Notes: generated by a model from the letters alone, not told the origin. DNA of 64,000 nt from Woodsholea maritima DSM 17123 (GCF_000382325.1 NZ_KB908056.1:186001-250000); one strand, 5' to 3'; positions 39,763 to 49,827 are shown, counted from the stretch's first letter. Numbers and translations are program-made.

Positions 39763-41526
39763 CTACATCCGCTCTGGGATGTCCATCCCGATGAGGGAGA
39801 GCGCCAGGGTCAATTGATCCAGCATCGCTTTGGCCAGCGCGAGGCGAGAGGCGCGCACCGCGTCATCGCCCTCAGGCAGGATGGGACACGCCGCATAGAA
39901 GCTGGAGAAGGCCTGCGCCAGCGCAAAGGCATGTTCACAAATATGGTTCGGCGCACGAAGATCATAGGCGCGTTGCAACGCGCCATCAAACCCATCGAGA
40001 CGGCGCACCAAAGCGGCCTCTTCCGGGGCGGTGATCTGGATCGCGCCGGGCTCTAGGCCTTTCTCCTTGGCTTTACGCATCAAGGATTTCACCCGCACCG
40101 CTTGATAAAGCAGATAAGGCCCGGTCTTGCCTTCGAAGGAGATAAACCGTTCCAGATCAAAGATATAATTCGTGGTGCGATAATTGGAGAGATCAGAGAA
40201 ACGGATCGCGGCATTGGCGACCAGACGCGCGACCTCGGCCTTATCCTCGGCGGATAATTCTGCGCCCAGACCGGCTTCATCAATGCGGGCCGCGGCGCGC
40301 TCACGCGCTTCGCGAATCAAATCGGCCAGGCGGAAGGTGCCGCCATCGCGGGTGCGCAGGCGCTTGCCATCGGGGCCATTAACAGTGCCGAATTTGATAT
40401 GCTCAAACGCGCCCTCTTGGCCCAATCCGGCCTTATAGGCGGCGCGGAACACCTGTTCAAAGTGATCAGATTGGCCCAAATCCACGACATAGAGCGTGAG
40501 ATCGGGGTTCTGCTCGACTTTACGATCTTCAATCGTGGCCAGATCGGTCGTGGCATAAAGCGCAGAGCCTTGCGAGCTGATCAAGATCAACGGCGGCAGC
40601 TCTTTCTTATCATCCTCACGCGCGACCGGAATGATCCAGGCCCCATCAGACTGGATGGTCACGCCTTCGGCTTTAAAACGCTCGACCATAGGCGCGATGC
40701 GATCATGGACATCGCTTTCACCCTTCCACAGGTCGAAAGACACCCCCAAATCGCCAAAATCGCGCTTCAGCGCCGCGATAGAGACCTCAATGAAATGCCG
40801 CAGCAGGGCACGATAGCCGGGACGGCCGGCTTGTAATTCTGCCGTGGCCGCACGCGAGCGCGCCATGCGCGCCTCATCACTTTTTGCCTTGGCCGAGGCC
40901 TGAGGGTAAAGCCGGGCGAGATCTTCAATATCGACAGGGGCTTCACTGGGGTAAGGCCCGGTGAAATTGGCGTCAAAATAGGGAAGGTCGGGCTGCTCAT
41001 CCTGCAATTCAGTGACCAGATGGCCCATCTGCAAGCCCCAATCGCCCAGGTGAATATCGCTAATCACCTGATCGCCGCGAAAACGGAACAGGCGCGAGAG
41101 GCTGTCACCGATGACGGAGGAGCGCAAATGGCCGACATGCATGGGCTTGGCCACATTCGGCCCGCCATAATCCATCATCACCGTGCGCGGTGTTGCCACC
41201 TTACCTGCACCGGCACGCGGATCAGCGGCAATTTCATTAGCGCGCGTCGCATAAAAGGCGGGCGTCAGGCGGATATTCATAAAGCCCGGCCCGGCGATCT
41301 CAATCTCCAGATCCGGGGCTGCGGTTTTGAGATGTTCAACAATCGCTTCGGCAACCGCGCGCGGGGCTTTTTTAGCGGCTTTGGCTGCGGCCATCGCGCC
41401 ATTACACTGATAATCGGCCAGTTCGGGGCGGTCGCTTTCTTTGACCTGACCCAAATCAGCAGGCAAATCCAAAGCGGCAAAAGCGCCACCGAAGGTGGCG
41501 CTCAATTGATCAGGAATACTCGTCAT
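39763..41526 (-). CDS. argS: Arginyl-tRNA synthetase
   Basis: Charges tRNA-Arg. 587 residues, class I. It shows the N-terminal additional domain, then MMDYGGPNVAKPMHVGHLRS with the HIGH-type motif HVGH, SDIHLGDWGLQMG, and a degenerate KMSKS region (GKRLRTRDGGTFRL), as is normal for many arginyl enzymes. The C-terminal anticodon-binding domain ends in SLIGMDIPERM. A lipoprotein gene lies 42 bases downstream of the start side on the same strand, but whether they share a transcript is unclear. Confidence 0.97.
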   Translation of the reverse strand: MTSIPDQLSATFGGAFAALDLPADLGQVKESDRPELADYQCNGAMAAAKAAKKAPRAVAEAIVEHLKTAAPDLEIEIAGPGFMNIRLTPAFYATRANEIAADPRAGAGKVATPRTVMMDYGGPNVAKPMHVGHLRSSVIGDSLSRLFRFRGDQVISDIHLGDWGLQMGHLVTELQDEQPDLPYFDANFTGPYPSEAPVDIEDLARLYPQASAKAKSDEARMARSRAATAELQAGRPGYRALLRHFIEVSIAALKRDFGDLGVSFDLWKGESDVHDRIAPMVERFKAEGVTIQSDGAWIIPVAREDDKKELPPLILISSQGSALYATTDLATIEDRKVEQNPDLTLYVVDLGQSDHFEQVFRAAYKAGLGQEGAFEHIKFGTVNGPDGKRLRTRDGGTFRLADLIREARERAAARIDEAGLGAELSAEDKAEVARLVANAAIRFSDLSNYRTTNYIFDLERFISFEGKTGPYLLYQAVRVKSLMRKAKEKGLEPGAIQITAPEEAALVRRLDGFDGALQRAYDLRAPNHICEHAFALAQAFSSFYAACPILPEGDDAVRASRLALAKAMLDQLTLALSLIGMDIPERM

Positions 41527-41568
41527 CTATCGTCTCACTGCGGGCGCGAAGGGCGCGCCCAAGAGGGG

Positions 41569-42135
41569 TTAGTCACCAGAACCGGCAGACACGCGGAAGC
41601 GCTGACCTGACCGATTAAACTCTAATTGCTCTTCGCTCAGCTCAAAACCGACCAGGATCTCGAAATTGGCACCCGAGGTGGTTTCAGTTGCGCGCGGGAT
41701 GACAATATTGTCAAAGCTCTCAACACGCTCGACCCGGTTTTGGCCGGGCTCAAATCGCACTTCAATCGGGAAAGTTTGTCGCTCAATCACCGCCAGATCG
41801 GTGCGGGTAACGGCCACAAAATAATGATAGGTATGGGTCATACCTTCCGCGGCAGGGCCACGGCCAAAGGCAAAGCGGATTTGCATATTGTTGACAATCG
41901 GATCGCTGCCCACATAGCGGCACAAAGAGCCGACGTTCAAAATCTCGCCGGTATAGCCCACATTATCGTAGGCGACGGCTTCACCCTGAAACTCGACCAC
42001 GCGGTGTGCGTCATAGAGGCTCAGCGCATTGGGACAAGGCCCTGCGTTTTGCTCTGGCGTATCCAGCGCATCGCCAACGGTTGAACACCCTGATAACGCC
42101 AACCCTGCAATGGTCAGTAAAGCAGCAAAACGCAT
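41569..42135 (-). CDS. Predicted lipoprotein of unknown function
   Basis: 188 residues. The signal peptide ends in a lipobox, ALSG-Cys16, so it is probably anchored to the outer or inner membrane. The remainder is soluble with two more cysteines (GPCPNAL, SLCRYVG). The segment MQIRFAFGRGPAAEGMTHTY and the end ANFEILVGFELSEEQLEFNR suggest a beta-sandwich. No family is recognised. It lies upstream of argS in the same direction. Confidence 0.8.
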   Translation of the reverse strand: MRFAALLTIAGLALSGCSTVGDALDTPEQNAGPCPNALSLYDAHRVVEFQGEAVAYDNVGYTGEILNVGSLCRYVGSDPIVNNMQIRFAFGRGPAAEGMTHTYHYFVAVTRTDLAVIERQTFPIEVRFEPGQNRVERVESFDNIVIPRATETTSGANFEILVGFELSEEQLEFNRSGQRFRVSAGSGD

Positions 42136-42275
42136 GTGTAGGTTCCTTAACTTCGCGCGCGACCCATATTACCCCTAAGCCTAAGCCTCTTACCCAAAGA
42201 GACGGGCTTTGATACACCTCTACGACGTGGAGCCCCTAAGAGCAACGCTTGAGACCGCAAGGCGCTGAGGATTTT

Positions 42276-43226
42276 ATGACTTCTAACCCAAAATTAGCCG
42301 TTTTTTTGGCAAGCCCACGTGGTTTTTGCGCCGGTGTCGATCGTGCGATCCAAATTGTTGAAAAGGCGCTGGCCCGCTATGGCGCGCCGGTTTATGTACG
42401 TCATGAGATTGTGCACAATAAACATGTGGTCAACCGGCTAAAAGCGATGGGTGCGATTTTCGTCAAGGAATTGGATGAATGCCCCGATGATCGCCCCGTG
42501 GTCTTCTCCGCCCATGGCGTCCCCAAATCGGTGCCCGCAACGGCTGAACAACGCGATCTTCTGTATGTCGATGCCACCTGCCCTCTGGTCTCGAAAGTCC
42601 ATATCGATGCCGAGCGCCATGATAAGGCCGGGCGCGAGATTATTCTGATCGGGCATGCTGGCCACCCTGAAGTCATCGGGACTATGGGGCAACTCGAAGA
42701 GGGCCGCATGGTTTTGATTGAGACCGAAGCCGATGCCGAAGCCTTCACTCCGCGCGATCCCGACAATCTCGCCTACGTCACCCAGACCACGCTGTCGGTC
42801 GATGACACATCAGCCATTGTTGAGATTTTAAAGCGCCGCTTTCCCCATATGGCGAGCCCGCATAAAGAAGATATCTGCTACGCCACCACCAACCGCCAGG
42901 GTGCCGTCAAAGCCATCGGGCCAAAGTCTGATCTGGTCCTGGTCGTGGGCGCGCCCAATTCGTCAAACTCGCGCCGCTTGGTCGAAGTTGCCACACGCGC
43001 CGGGGCCAAAGCCTCCTACCTGGTGGAAAAGGCGGACGATATCGACTGGGCCTGGTTTGAAAACATCTCCAGCCTGGGGGTCAGCGCCGGGGCCTCCGCG
43101 CCTGAGGACTTGGTCGAAGACCTCCTCGCGGCAGTGGCAGAGCGCTTTGACATCACCGTCGACACGATCGAAGTCGCCAAAGAAGACGTTATTTTTAAAC
43201 TTCCCAGAGCCGTGGCCGAGGCATGA
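42276..43226 (+). CDS. ispH: 4-hydroxy-3-methylbut-2-enyl diphosphate reductase
   Basis: Last step of the MEP isoprenoid pathway, giving IPP and DMAPP. 316 residues. The three iron-sulfur cysteines are in [23 protein letters not shown] and [10 protein letters not shown]; the Ser/Asn pocket is in [16 protein letters not shown] at 42276 has CTGAGG upstream; a TTG at 42249 is also open. It overlaps the next gene by ATGA. The usual alphaproteobacterial order ispH-thrB-rnhA is altered: a DUF1801 gene stands where thrB would be. Confidence 0.97.
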   Translation: MTSNPKLAVFLASPRGFCAGVDRAIQIVEKALARYGAPVYVRHEIVHNKHVVNRLKAMGAIFVKELDECPDDRPVVFSAHGVPKSVPATAEQRDLLYVDATCPLVSKVHIDAERHDKAGREIILIGHAGHPEVIGTMGQLEEGRMVLIETEADAEAFTPRDPDNLAYVTQTTLSVDDTSAIVEILKRRFPHMASPHKEDICYATTNRQGAVKAIGPKSDLVLVVGAPNSSNSRRLVEVATRAGAKASYLVEKADDIDWAWFENISSLGVSAGASAPEDLVEDLLAAVAERFDITVDTIEVAKEDVIFKLPRAVAEA

Positions 43227-43651
43227 GCGAGAATAAAACCCAAGCCACGTGTGTCGATGTTCACCGCTATTTAGCCGGTGTCGAACCGCAACGCCGTCGC
43301 GAAGACAGTCTGATTTTATTGGATCTGTTTCAAGAGGCTACCGGCTGGCAACCGCGCATGTGGGGGCCGTCCATGGTCGGTTTTGGCCGTTATCATTATA
43401 AATATGATACGGGCCGGGAAGGGGATTTTTTCGCTACCGGATTTGCCCCGCGCAAAGCCAAAATGGTCGCCTATATCATGCCTGGTTACCAAGATTATTC
43501 AGACATCCTCTCGCGACTAGGCAAGCACAAGCTGGGTAAATCCTGTTTGTATTTCAACACGCTCGCCGACTTAGACCTTGAGGTCTTGAAAACTCTCATC
43601 AAGACAGGAATTCGGGATTTAGCGCAAAAATACGAAGTTTTTGATCAATGA
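43223..43651 (+). CDS. DUF1801 family protein
   Basis: 142 residues, soluble. DUF1801 features are the N-terminal [35 protein letters not shown], the [20 protein letters not shown] strand pair and [20 protein letters not shown]. The biochemical function of this family is not established. The gene overlaps ispH at one end and rnhA at the other by four bases each, so the three are tightly coupled. Confidence 0.9.
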   Translation: MSENKTQATCVDVHRYLAGVEPQRRREDSLILLDLFQEATGWQPRMWGPSMVGFGRYHYKYDTGREGDFFATGFAPRKAKMVAYIMPGYQDYSDILSRLGKHKLGKSCLYFNTLADLDLEVLKTLIKTGIRDLAQKYEVFDQ

Positions 43652-44127
43652 GCCTGATTACCATTCACACCGACGGTGCCTGCTCCGGCAATCCGGGCCC
43701 AGGCGGTTGGGGCGCGATTTTGGAATGGCGCGGCCATAAAAAAGAGCTTAAAGGCGGCGAAGCGGACACGACCAATAACCGCATGGAATTGATGGCCGCG
43801 ATCCAGGCGTTGGAGGCGTTAAAGCGCGCCAGCGATGTGCGCCTGGTGACCGACAGTGTCTATGTGCGCGATGGCGTCACCAAATGGATCCATGGCTGGA
43901 AACGCAATGGCTGGAAAACCGCCAATAAAAAACCGGTCAAAAACGAGGATTTATGGCGTCGCTTGGATGAGGCAACCCAGCGTCACCGCATTCAATGGGA
44001 CTGGGTGAAAGGCCATGCTGGGGATCCCGGCAATGAACGCGCGGACGAGTTGGCGCGCGAGGGCATTGCCGATTTAAAACAGGACGGGGTGCAAGACGCG
44101 CCCTCTGAAGCCCCCGAAGCCCCTTAA
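43648..44127 (+). CDS. rnhA: Ribonuclease HI
   Basis: Cuts RNA in RNA-DNA hybrids. 159 residues. The catalytic acids are visible in order: Asp in [18 protein letters not shown], Glu in [10 protein letters not shown], Asp in [12 protein letters not shown] and Asp in [13 protein letters not shown]. The C-terminal extension ([17 protein letters not shown]) is low-complexity. Its last four bases overlap the convergent gene. Confidence 0.97.
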   Translation: MSLITIHTDGACSGNPGPGGWGAILEWRGHKKELKGGEADTTNNRMELMAAIQALEALKRASDVRLVTDSVYVRDGVTKWIHGWKRNGWKTANKKPVKNEDLWRRLDEATQRHRIQWDWVKGHAGDPGNERADELAREGIADLKQDGVQDAPSEAPEAP

Positions 44128-44459
44128 AGTCCTTGAAAGTGCAACACGTCCTGCGCGCGATGAATATCACAGGAGATCGGGCCAAAGTGGGGCATCTGGC
44201 ATTGGGCACTTTCGCGTTGACTCAAACGCGCCTGAAAACGCTTTTCATCGCGCATCCAGATTTCAAACCGGCCATCGCCGGCGATTTCACAGCGCAGTTT
44301 TAATCGTCCGCCAACGGAACAACGCGATTGCAGATGGCCATATTTGATCAGTTTGAAATCTTCATAGTCATAACTTGAAACCGGAGCATGGGCGTCCACG
44401 GTTAAATCCCCGCCATAGCTGGGAATCCCACCCATGAGCGCCAAAGCCAACCATAGCAT
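44124..44459 (-). CDS. Small secreted protein of unknown function
   Basis: 111 residues when started at 44459, where GGAGGG lies 8 bases upstream. The signal peptide is [17 protein letters not shown]. The mature part contains five cysteines ([22 protein letters not shown] and ISCDIH). No family is recognised. It converges on rnhA with a 4-base overlap and lies upstream of nothing else on its strand. Confidence 0.65.
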   Translation of the reverse strand: MLWLALALMGGIPSYGGDLTVDAHAPVSSYDYEDFKLIKYGHLQSRCSVGGRLKLRCEIAGDGRFEIWMRDEKRFQARLSQRESAQCQMPHFGPISCDIHRAQDVLHFQGL

Positions 44460-44541
44460 TTTTATATCCCTCCCCAGGAACAATCTATAAAATTTGGCCA
44501 TGATTTTGGGGAGAGATCAAGATTTAAGCTGTAGGTGAAAT

Positions 44542-45009
44542 TTATGCCCGCTTCACCACCAAGACCGTACTATCCAGAGCGGTGATGATCACGCTGTCGC
44601 CTTCGGCAAAATCCTCGCCATTTTCAGCGCGCGCAGGCCAAGCACTATCGCCGATCTGAACCCGGCCCTGTCCGCCGGAAAAGGCGACCACGACTGTGGC
44701 GCGCTGGCCGACCATGCCCTGGGCTCGATCATTAAGGACCGGCCCGGAGCCCATAGATTTCAGGTAAGGCTTCACAAAGCGATCCCCGATGAAGACCAGC
44801 GCCAAGGTCAAAACGCCAAAAACGGCCATTTGAAGGCCCCAGGGCACGCCTAACACTTCAAGACTGATCCCGCCCACGATGAAGGCCGCAGCCGCAGGCC
44901 ACAACAGATAGGTCGTTCCGGTGATCAATTCCCCGATCAGGATAAGGCCCGCCAGGCTCCACCACACCCAGATATTCAGCTTGTCCATCAGGGCAAAAAA
45001 ACTCTCCAT
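44542..45009 (-). CDS. NfeD family membrane protein
   Basis: 155 residues with membrane helices near 13-30 and 32-75, then a soluble C-terminal OB-fold domain (MVGQRATVVVAFSGGQGRVQ, IGDSAWPARAENGEDFAEGD). NfeD proteins work with SPFH/stomatin partners, and the SPFH gene lies 30 bases upstream on the same strand, the classical pairing. Function probably concerns membrane domain organisation; details are not known. Confidence 0.92.
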   Translation of the reverse strand: MESFFALMDKLNIWVWWSLAGLILIGELITGTTYLLWPAAAAFIVGGISLEVLGVPWGLQMAVFGVLTLALVFIGDRFVKPYLKSMGSGPVLNDRAQGMVGQRATVVVAFSGGQGRVQIGDSAWPARAENGEDFAEGDSVIITALDSTVLVVKRA

Positions 45010-45039
45010 GGATGATCCTTTCGTTCAAAGCCCGCCGGA

Positions 45040-46014
45040 TTAAACGCCGGGTCGACCATCACTTGTGTTCTCGCTGGAATTACGCACGGCTTGGCCCGCA
45101 ATATCCTTGGCCGCCTTGGCGAGCTCGCCCACACCGCTGACCGTGGAGACGATTGAGCTAAACTCGGCCGGGATAATCACCGTCTTGGTCTGGTTGGAAC
45201 TCGCCAGCTTACCAAAGGCCTCCACATAGGCCTGGCCTAAGAAGTAATTGATCGCGCTGACATCGCCCTGTGAAATCGCTTTTGAGACCATTTCGGTGGC
45301 TTTGGCTTCGGCCTGGGCTTGGCGCTCACGCGCTTCAGCATCCAGGAATGCCGCTTCGCGCCGGCCTTCAGCCTCACGGATTGCGCTTTCCTTCTCGCCT
45401 TCCGCGCGCAGGATGGCTGATTGCTTTTCACCTTCAGCTTCCAAAATTTGCGCACGCTTTAAGCGTTCTGCCTTCATCTGGCGCGCCATCGCTTCGGTAA
45501 TGTCCATCGGCGGGGTTAAATCGCGGATCTCAATCCGGGTGACTTTCACGCCCCACGGATTGGTCGCCGCATCAATGACGGAGAGGAGCTGAGCATTGAT
45601 CTCATCACGCTTGGAGAGAGTCTCATCAAGGTCCATCGAGCCGACCACCGTACGCACATTGGTCATGGAGAGATTGATGATTGCCAGCTCCAGATTATTC
45701 ACTTCATAGGCCGCGCGGGCTGAATCAATCACCTGAATGAAGACCACAGCATCCACCGAAACCATAGCGTTATCGCGGGTAATCACGTCTTGATTGGGCA
45801 CATCCAAGACGCGTTCGCGCATATTGATGCGCGTGCCGACACTATCAATAAAGGGGGTAATGAAATGCAGGCCCGGATGCAGGGTGCGGATATAGCGCCC
45901 AAAGCGCTCCACGGTGAATTGCATACCCTGAGGGACAACTTTGATCGTCGCTCCGGTAATGACCAAAGCCAGAATGACAAAAACGACGACCAGAATTAGG
46001 CCTGGATTAAGCAT
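45040..46014 (-). CDS. SPFH/stomatin-like protein (paraslipin/QmcA type)
   Basis: 324 residues. An N-terminal membrane hairpin (3-27) is followed by the SPFH domain (KVVPQGMQFTVERFGRYIRT, RINMRERVLDVPNQDVITRDN) and a long coiled-coil rich in A, E and R with repeated AEGE/EAEG units (residues about 185-250), then ATEMVSKAISQGDVSAINYF. It makes large ring-like assemblies at the membrane. It shares an operon with the NfeD gene. Confidence 0.95.
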   Translation of the reverse strand: MLNPGLILVVVFVILALVITGATIKVVPQGMQFTVERFGRYIRTLHPGLHFITPFIDSVGTRINMRERVLDVPNQDVITRDNAMVSVDAVVFIQVIDSARAAYEVNNLELAIINLSMTNVRTVVGSMDLDETLSKRDEINAQLLSVIDAATNPWGVKVTRIEIRDLTPPMDITEAMARQMKAERLKRAQILEAEGEKQSAILRAEGEKESAIREAEGRREAAFLDAEARERQAQAEAKATEMVSKAISQGDVSAINYFLGQAYVEAFGKLASSNQTKTVIIPAEFSSIVSTVSGVGELAKAAKDIAGQAVRNSSENTSDGRPGV

Positions 46015-46108
46015 GAAAACCCCCTCTTGAATCTAGACGCCAAGTATAGCGTGAAACCCAAGAGGGGAAAAGCAAAACCGGAGATAAATCGGTTTTAGAT
46101 CAAAGCGC

Positions 46109-46591
46109 TTAAAGCTTGTTCAGCACATAATCAGCGCTTGAAACTTCAAAACTGCCGGGCTCTTCGACAAAGACATCCTCAACCACGCCGTCTTTGACAA
46201 TCATGGCATAGCGTTGCGAACGAAGGCCCATGCCAAAGCCGGTACCATCCATGGTGAGACCAATTTCTTTGGCGAAATCACCATTGCCATCGGCCAGCAT
46301 CAACACTTGATCGCCGCCATTTTGGCTTTTGCCCCAGGCATTCATAACGAAAACATCATTGACCGAGACGCAGGCAATGGTATCGACGCCCTTGGCTTTG
46401 ATCGCATCGGCCTTTTCAACAAAACCCGGCAAATGGCGCGCCGAACAGGTTGGGGTGAAGGCACCGGGCACCGCGAATAACACCACGCGCTTATCTTTAA
46501 ACACGGCCGCCGTGTCCAAAGGCTCCGGGCCGTTCTCGCCCATCGTCATGAAAGTGGTTTGAGGCAGGCTGTCACCGGCTTTAAGGGTCAT
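46109..46591 (-). CDS. Peroxiredoxin (Prx5-like)
   Basis: 160 residues; start at 46591 (MTLKAGDSLPQTTF), behind AAAGGA. The peroxidatic Cys lies in AVPGAFTPTCSARHLPGF, with FVMNAWGKSQ and SQRYAMIVKDGVVEDVFVEE typical of the AhpE/Prx5 type that uses glutathione or glutaredoxin. It reduces peroxides. It lies between the SPFH gene and the divergent YqgE gene. Confidence 0.95.
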   Translation of the reverse strand: MTLKAGDSLPQTTFMTMGENGPEPLDTAAVFKDKRVVLFAVPGAFTPTCSARHLPGFVEKADAIKAKGVDTIACVSVNDVFVMNAWGKSQNGGDQVLMLADGNGDFAKEIGLTMDGTGFGMGLRSQRYAMIVKDGVVEDVFVEEPGSFEVSSADYVLNKL

Positions 46592-46713
46592 CACGCAATC
46601 CTTTTCGTGTTGAAGGGCAAAGATGAGGTAAGACATCCCCACGTAGAAGGCTTTTTACGCGGGCGCAAGAAAACGGCTGGACATCCCCCACGTCTTTGAG
46701 AGAAGCTTTATAT

Positions 46714-47298
46714 ATGAGCGATGATGACGATATCCAGGACGATGGCTTCTTAACGGGGCGGATTTTAATCGCCAGTCCCACCATTGGCGATCCGCGCTTT
46801 GATAAAAGCGTGATCTTTTTATGTGCCCATGAAAGCGATCACGCCATGGGCCTGATCTTAAATAAGCCGATGTATAGCCTGCGCCTACCGATGTTATTGG
46901 AGCAATTGGGTGTGGAAAAAGCCAAAATCGCCCCCGATAAGCCGGTTCTCGCCGGGGGGCCGGTGGAGAAAGATCGCGGCTTTGTGCTCCATACCTGCGA
47001 TTATCTATGCCCCGAGGGGACTTTACCCATTGCCGCGGGCATTGGCCTGACCGCAACGCGCGAAATGCTCGACGTGCTGCCCAGTGCGGATGCGCCGCGC
47101 CGCGCGCTGATGGCTTTGGGCTATGCCGGTTGGGAAAGCGGACAATTAGAAGATGAAATCCAGGCCAATGCCTGGCTGGTCACTGAACCCGATGAGGGCC
47201 TGATCTTTGATGACGATCATGGGCGCAAATGGGAACGCGCGCTGCATAAATTGGGTGTTGCGCCCAGCCAGTTGATCGGATCAGCCGGTCACGCCTGA
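46714..47298 (+). CDS. YqgE/AlgH family protein
   Basis: 194 residues. Family motifs are GRILIASPTIGDPRFDKSVI, HAMGLILNKPM, GGPVEKDRGFVLHT and GYAGWESGQLEDEIQANAWL. It is a conserved bacterial protein whose exact function is unknown. ATG at 46714 is chosen with GAGAGAAGC before it. The 3' end overlaps the convergent EAL gene by 10 bases. Confidence 0.95.
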   Translation: MSDDDDIQDDGFLTGRILIASPTIGDPRFDKSVIFLCAHESDHAMGLILNKPMYSLRLPMLLEQLGVEKAKIAPDKPVLAGGPVEKDRGFVLHTCDYLCPEGTLPIAAGIGLTATREMLDVLPSADAPRRALMALGYAGWESGQLEDEIQANAWLVTEPDEGLIFDDDHGRKWERALHKLGVAPSQLIGSAGHA

Positions 47299-48416
47299 TG
47301 GGCGTGATAGCGCCCGGCCCGGCCCGCGCTTAACACCGTTGAGGCCGCCTCGGGGTTCAGCGCGCCATCATAATAAAAGCCTTGCGCATAGGTACAGCCC
47401 ATATCACGCAGGCGCAGCGCAATGTCACGCTCCTCCACGCCTTCGGCCACCACGCTGAGGCCCATATCCTGCGCCAAAGTCAGAACGCTTTGCACAATGG
47501 TGCGCGCGCCCTCATCACTGGCCATCGCGCGAATGAAATATTGATCGATTTTCAGCCCATCGACCCCAAAACGCGATAGCCGCGCCAATGAGGAATAACC
47601 CGTTCCAAAATCATCAAGCAGCACCAAAACCCCATGACGGCGCAAGGTTGCAATCGCGCCCATCGCCGCATCGGCATGGCGCATCACTTCGGTCTCAGTA
47701 ATCTCGACTTTGATCTGACCGCGTTTAAGCCCTGCCCCCACCACCAGAGCGCTCAACTGCTCAGCAAAACCGCGCTGGGTCAGTTCCCATCCGCTGACAT
47801 TGACCGCCAGATAGAGCCCGTCATGCCCGCTGGCCGTCCAGGCGGCCATATCTTTCATGGCACGCGCACGCACGGCCTCGCCCATCGTACCCAACAGGCC
47901 CAAATCCTTAGCCAGGGAAAAGAAATCATCTGGACCCAACAGGCCTTGATCGGGGTGATACCAGCGCGCCAAAGCTTCAAAACCGGCCAAGCTCTCATCT
48001 GACAGACGGATCAGGGGTTGGTAGAAGGCCGTCATCTCGCCGTCTTTAAGGCCTTGATGCAGGGCATGTTCGGCCTCAATCCGCGCCAGCCCCGCGCCCG
48101 GCCCGGTCCCGGCCGGCAAGATCAAGCCCTGCCACACCCCGCCTTTATGTGTTCCGACCAAGCGCACAAAGCGCACGACGTTTTGAGGGTCAATCAGGCG
48201 CAGGCGGATATCGCTGCGCCCTTCGCGTGCTAAAACCGTCAGCTTGGGCTGATCGACCGGCGCACAGAGGGCTTGAAACGCGTTGAGCATGCCTGCGCCA
48301 GGAAGGCTTAAGCGCGTTGATACCCCATCTATGGCGAACTGATCGCGCGGATAATCCACGCGCAGAACCAGCGCATCCGCACCGGCCAAGGCCTCGGTGA
48401 TACATGCGCGATCCAT
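47289..48416 (-). CDS. EAL-domain c-di-GMP phosphodiesterase
   Basis: 375 residues. The N-terminal 110 residues form an unassigned sensor-like (possibly PAS) domain. The EAL domain follows: FEALARWYHP (EAL motif), NVSGWEL, KVEITETEV, LDDFGTGYSSLARL and LKIDQYFIR, and VAEGVEERD; all catalytic and metal-binding signatures are present, so it is probably active. No GGDEF domain is present. The ATG at 48416 has GGGAGGG upstream. The GNAT gene lies 32 bases upstream on the same strand. Confidence 0.93.
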   Translation of the reverse strand: MDRACITEALAGADALVLRVDYPRDQFAIDGVSTRLSLPGAGMLNAFQALCAPVDQPKLTVLAREGRSDIRLRLIDPQNVVRFVRLVGTHKGGVWQGLILPAGTGPGAGLARIEAEHALHQGLKDGEMTAFYQPLIRLSDESLAGFEALARWYHPDQGLLGPDDFFSLAKDLGLLGTMGEAVRARAMKDMAAWTASGHDGLYLAVNVSGWELTQRGFAEQLSALVVGAGLKRGQIKVEITETEVMRHADAAMGAIATLRRHGVLVLLDDFGTGYSSLARLSRFGVDGLKIDQYFIRAMASDEGARTIVQSVLTLAQDMGLSVVAEGVEERDIALRLRDMGCTYAQGFYYDGALNPEAASTVLSAGRAGRYHAHQA

Positions 48417-48448
48417 ACTGCGCCCCTCCCCCTTTTGCCCCGTCATGA

Positions 48449-49042
48449 TCAGCGAATGGGATCGCCCTTGACGATGGCAAAGCGCATATGATCGCGCCAC
48501 GCGCCATGAATTTTCAGATATTTGCGCGAGAAGCCTTCGGGTGAAAAGCCAATGGAAAGCAAAAGACTGCGCGAGGCTTCATTCTCGGGCCGCGTTGCCG
48601 CTTCAACCCGGTTCAGCCCCATAGGCCCAAACGCAAAGACCAAGGCCCGGCATACCGCCGCGCGCGCATACCCCTTACGCACATAGGGCGAGCCAATCCA
48701 ATAGCCGATATCGGCCGATTGCAAGACCCCGCGCCGGACATTGTTGAGATTACACGCGCCCAGCAAAACCCCATCGGTTTCGCGGAAGATGAAAAAGGGA
48801 TAGCCTTGACCGGTTTCCACATCCTGGTGATAGCGTTTCAGGCGGCGCTTATAGGCGGTCTTGGTCAGCTCATCATCTGACCAGCTCGGCTCCCACGGCT
48901 CAGTATGAGTGCGCGAAGCAGAGCGCAATTTGGCCCAGGCCTCATAATCATCCAACATAGGATGGCGCATTCGGATCTTGTCGGCCCAAAGGACCGTCTC
49001 GGTAAAGTCATCACGCCAAAGGGCCATGTGAACGCTTCCCAT
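48449..49042 (-). CDS. GNAT N-acetyltransferase (RimJ/RimL type)
   Basis: 197 residues. It shows the acetyl-CoA fold with LLGACNLNNVRRGVLQSADI, GYWIGSPYVRKGYARAAVCR (the V/R-x-x-G-x-A loop) and ATRPENEASRSLLLSIGF, typical of RimJ-type N-terminal alpha-acetyltransferases for ribosomal protein or other substrates. The start is 49042; ATG at 49027 with GGAAG is as good. It lies upstream of the EAL gene. Confidence 0.93.
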   Translation of the reverse strand: MGSVHMALWRDDFTETVLWADKIRMRHPMLDDYEAWAKLRSASRTHTEPWEPSWSDDELTKTAYKRRLKRYHQDVETGQGYPFFIFRETDGVLLGACNLNNVRRGVLQSADIGYWIGSPYVRKGYARAAVCRALVFAFGPMGLNRVEAATRPENEASRSLLLSIGFSPEGFSRKYLKIHGAWRDHMRFAIVKGDPIR

Positions 49043-49113
49043 CCCGGCTTCTCAACTGGTCTTTTTATCTCTAATAGAGCGTATTTTATGCTCTAAGAGC
49101 CAGTCTAGCGCGA

Positions 49114-49818
49114 TTATTCTTTCTTTCGCGTGAAAATCAAACGGCCCGACTGCACATGATACACGCCATAAACCACGACCAAGGCCAAGGCCATCAAGAA
49201 CCAGGTCAGGGCATAGCCGAAATGACGCTCTGGCGGGGTCTGGGTCAAAAATTCTGGCAGGCTGCCATTATCCAGCTCAATCCAGCCTTGGGGAGCCAAG
49301 GCAGAGCCCGGCAGGTTCAGCGCTTGGGCCATGGCCAGGGGCTGAAAAGCATAGAAAGTCCGCTCCGCCAAATTCGCCTCAGGCGTAAATGGGCCCACTT
49401 GCAGACCTGTGGCAAAGCGATAGGCCGGTTGCGCGGTAAAGCTAACGGCTTCCTCAGCCAGAAAAGGCTCAAACCCGGTCTCGATCAGAATGGCCGCGGC
49501 ACCTAAACAGGCCGGGGCCGACATCGGCTTAAACACGCGCCAGCCCGCCACATTCTGCGGGCCCCGCCCCCAGACCTTGACCGCACGGCGCTCCTCTAAG
49601 CGGGGAGGTTCCACCAGAAGCGGACGGCCCGAATCCAGATTGGGCGCACACAGGGCAGTTTCCAGATCCTGCGCAGGTTCTGCGCGCATCGCTTCAAAGC
49701 GCGCGATCAGATCCGATTTCCAGCCCATGCGCTGGACCTGCCACACCCCGAGGCCCAGCAATAAAGCCAGGGCCGGGATCAGGCAGAGCGTTAAAACCGG
49801 ATAGGGACGAAAGCTCAT
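49114..49818 (-). CDS. SURF1 family cytochrome oxidase assembly protein
   Basis: 234 residues with membrane helices at the N-terminus (about 8-26) and C-terminus (about 202-222), flanking a periplasmic domain, the standard SURF1 layout: LLLGLGVWQVQRMGWKSDLI near the start and PERHFGYALTWFLMALALVV near the end. It helps insert haem a into subunit I. Last gene of the oxidase operon, 9 bases after the DUF983 gene. Confidence 0.95.
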   Translation of the reverse strand: MSFRPYPVLTLCLIPALALLLGLGVWQVQRMGWKSDLIARFEAMRAEPAQDLETALCAPNLDSGRPLLVEPPRLEERRAVKVWGRGPQNVAGWRVFKPMSAPACLGAAAILIETGFEPFLAEEAVSFTAQPAYRFATGLQVGPFTPEANLAERTFYAFQPLAMAQALNLPGSALAPQGWIELDNGSLPEFLTQTPPERHFGYALTWFLMALALVVVYGVYHVQSGRLIFTRKKE

Positions 49819-49827
49819 CACGCGCCT

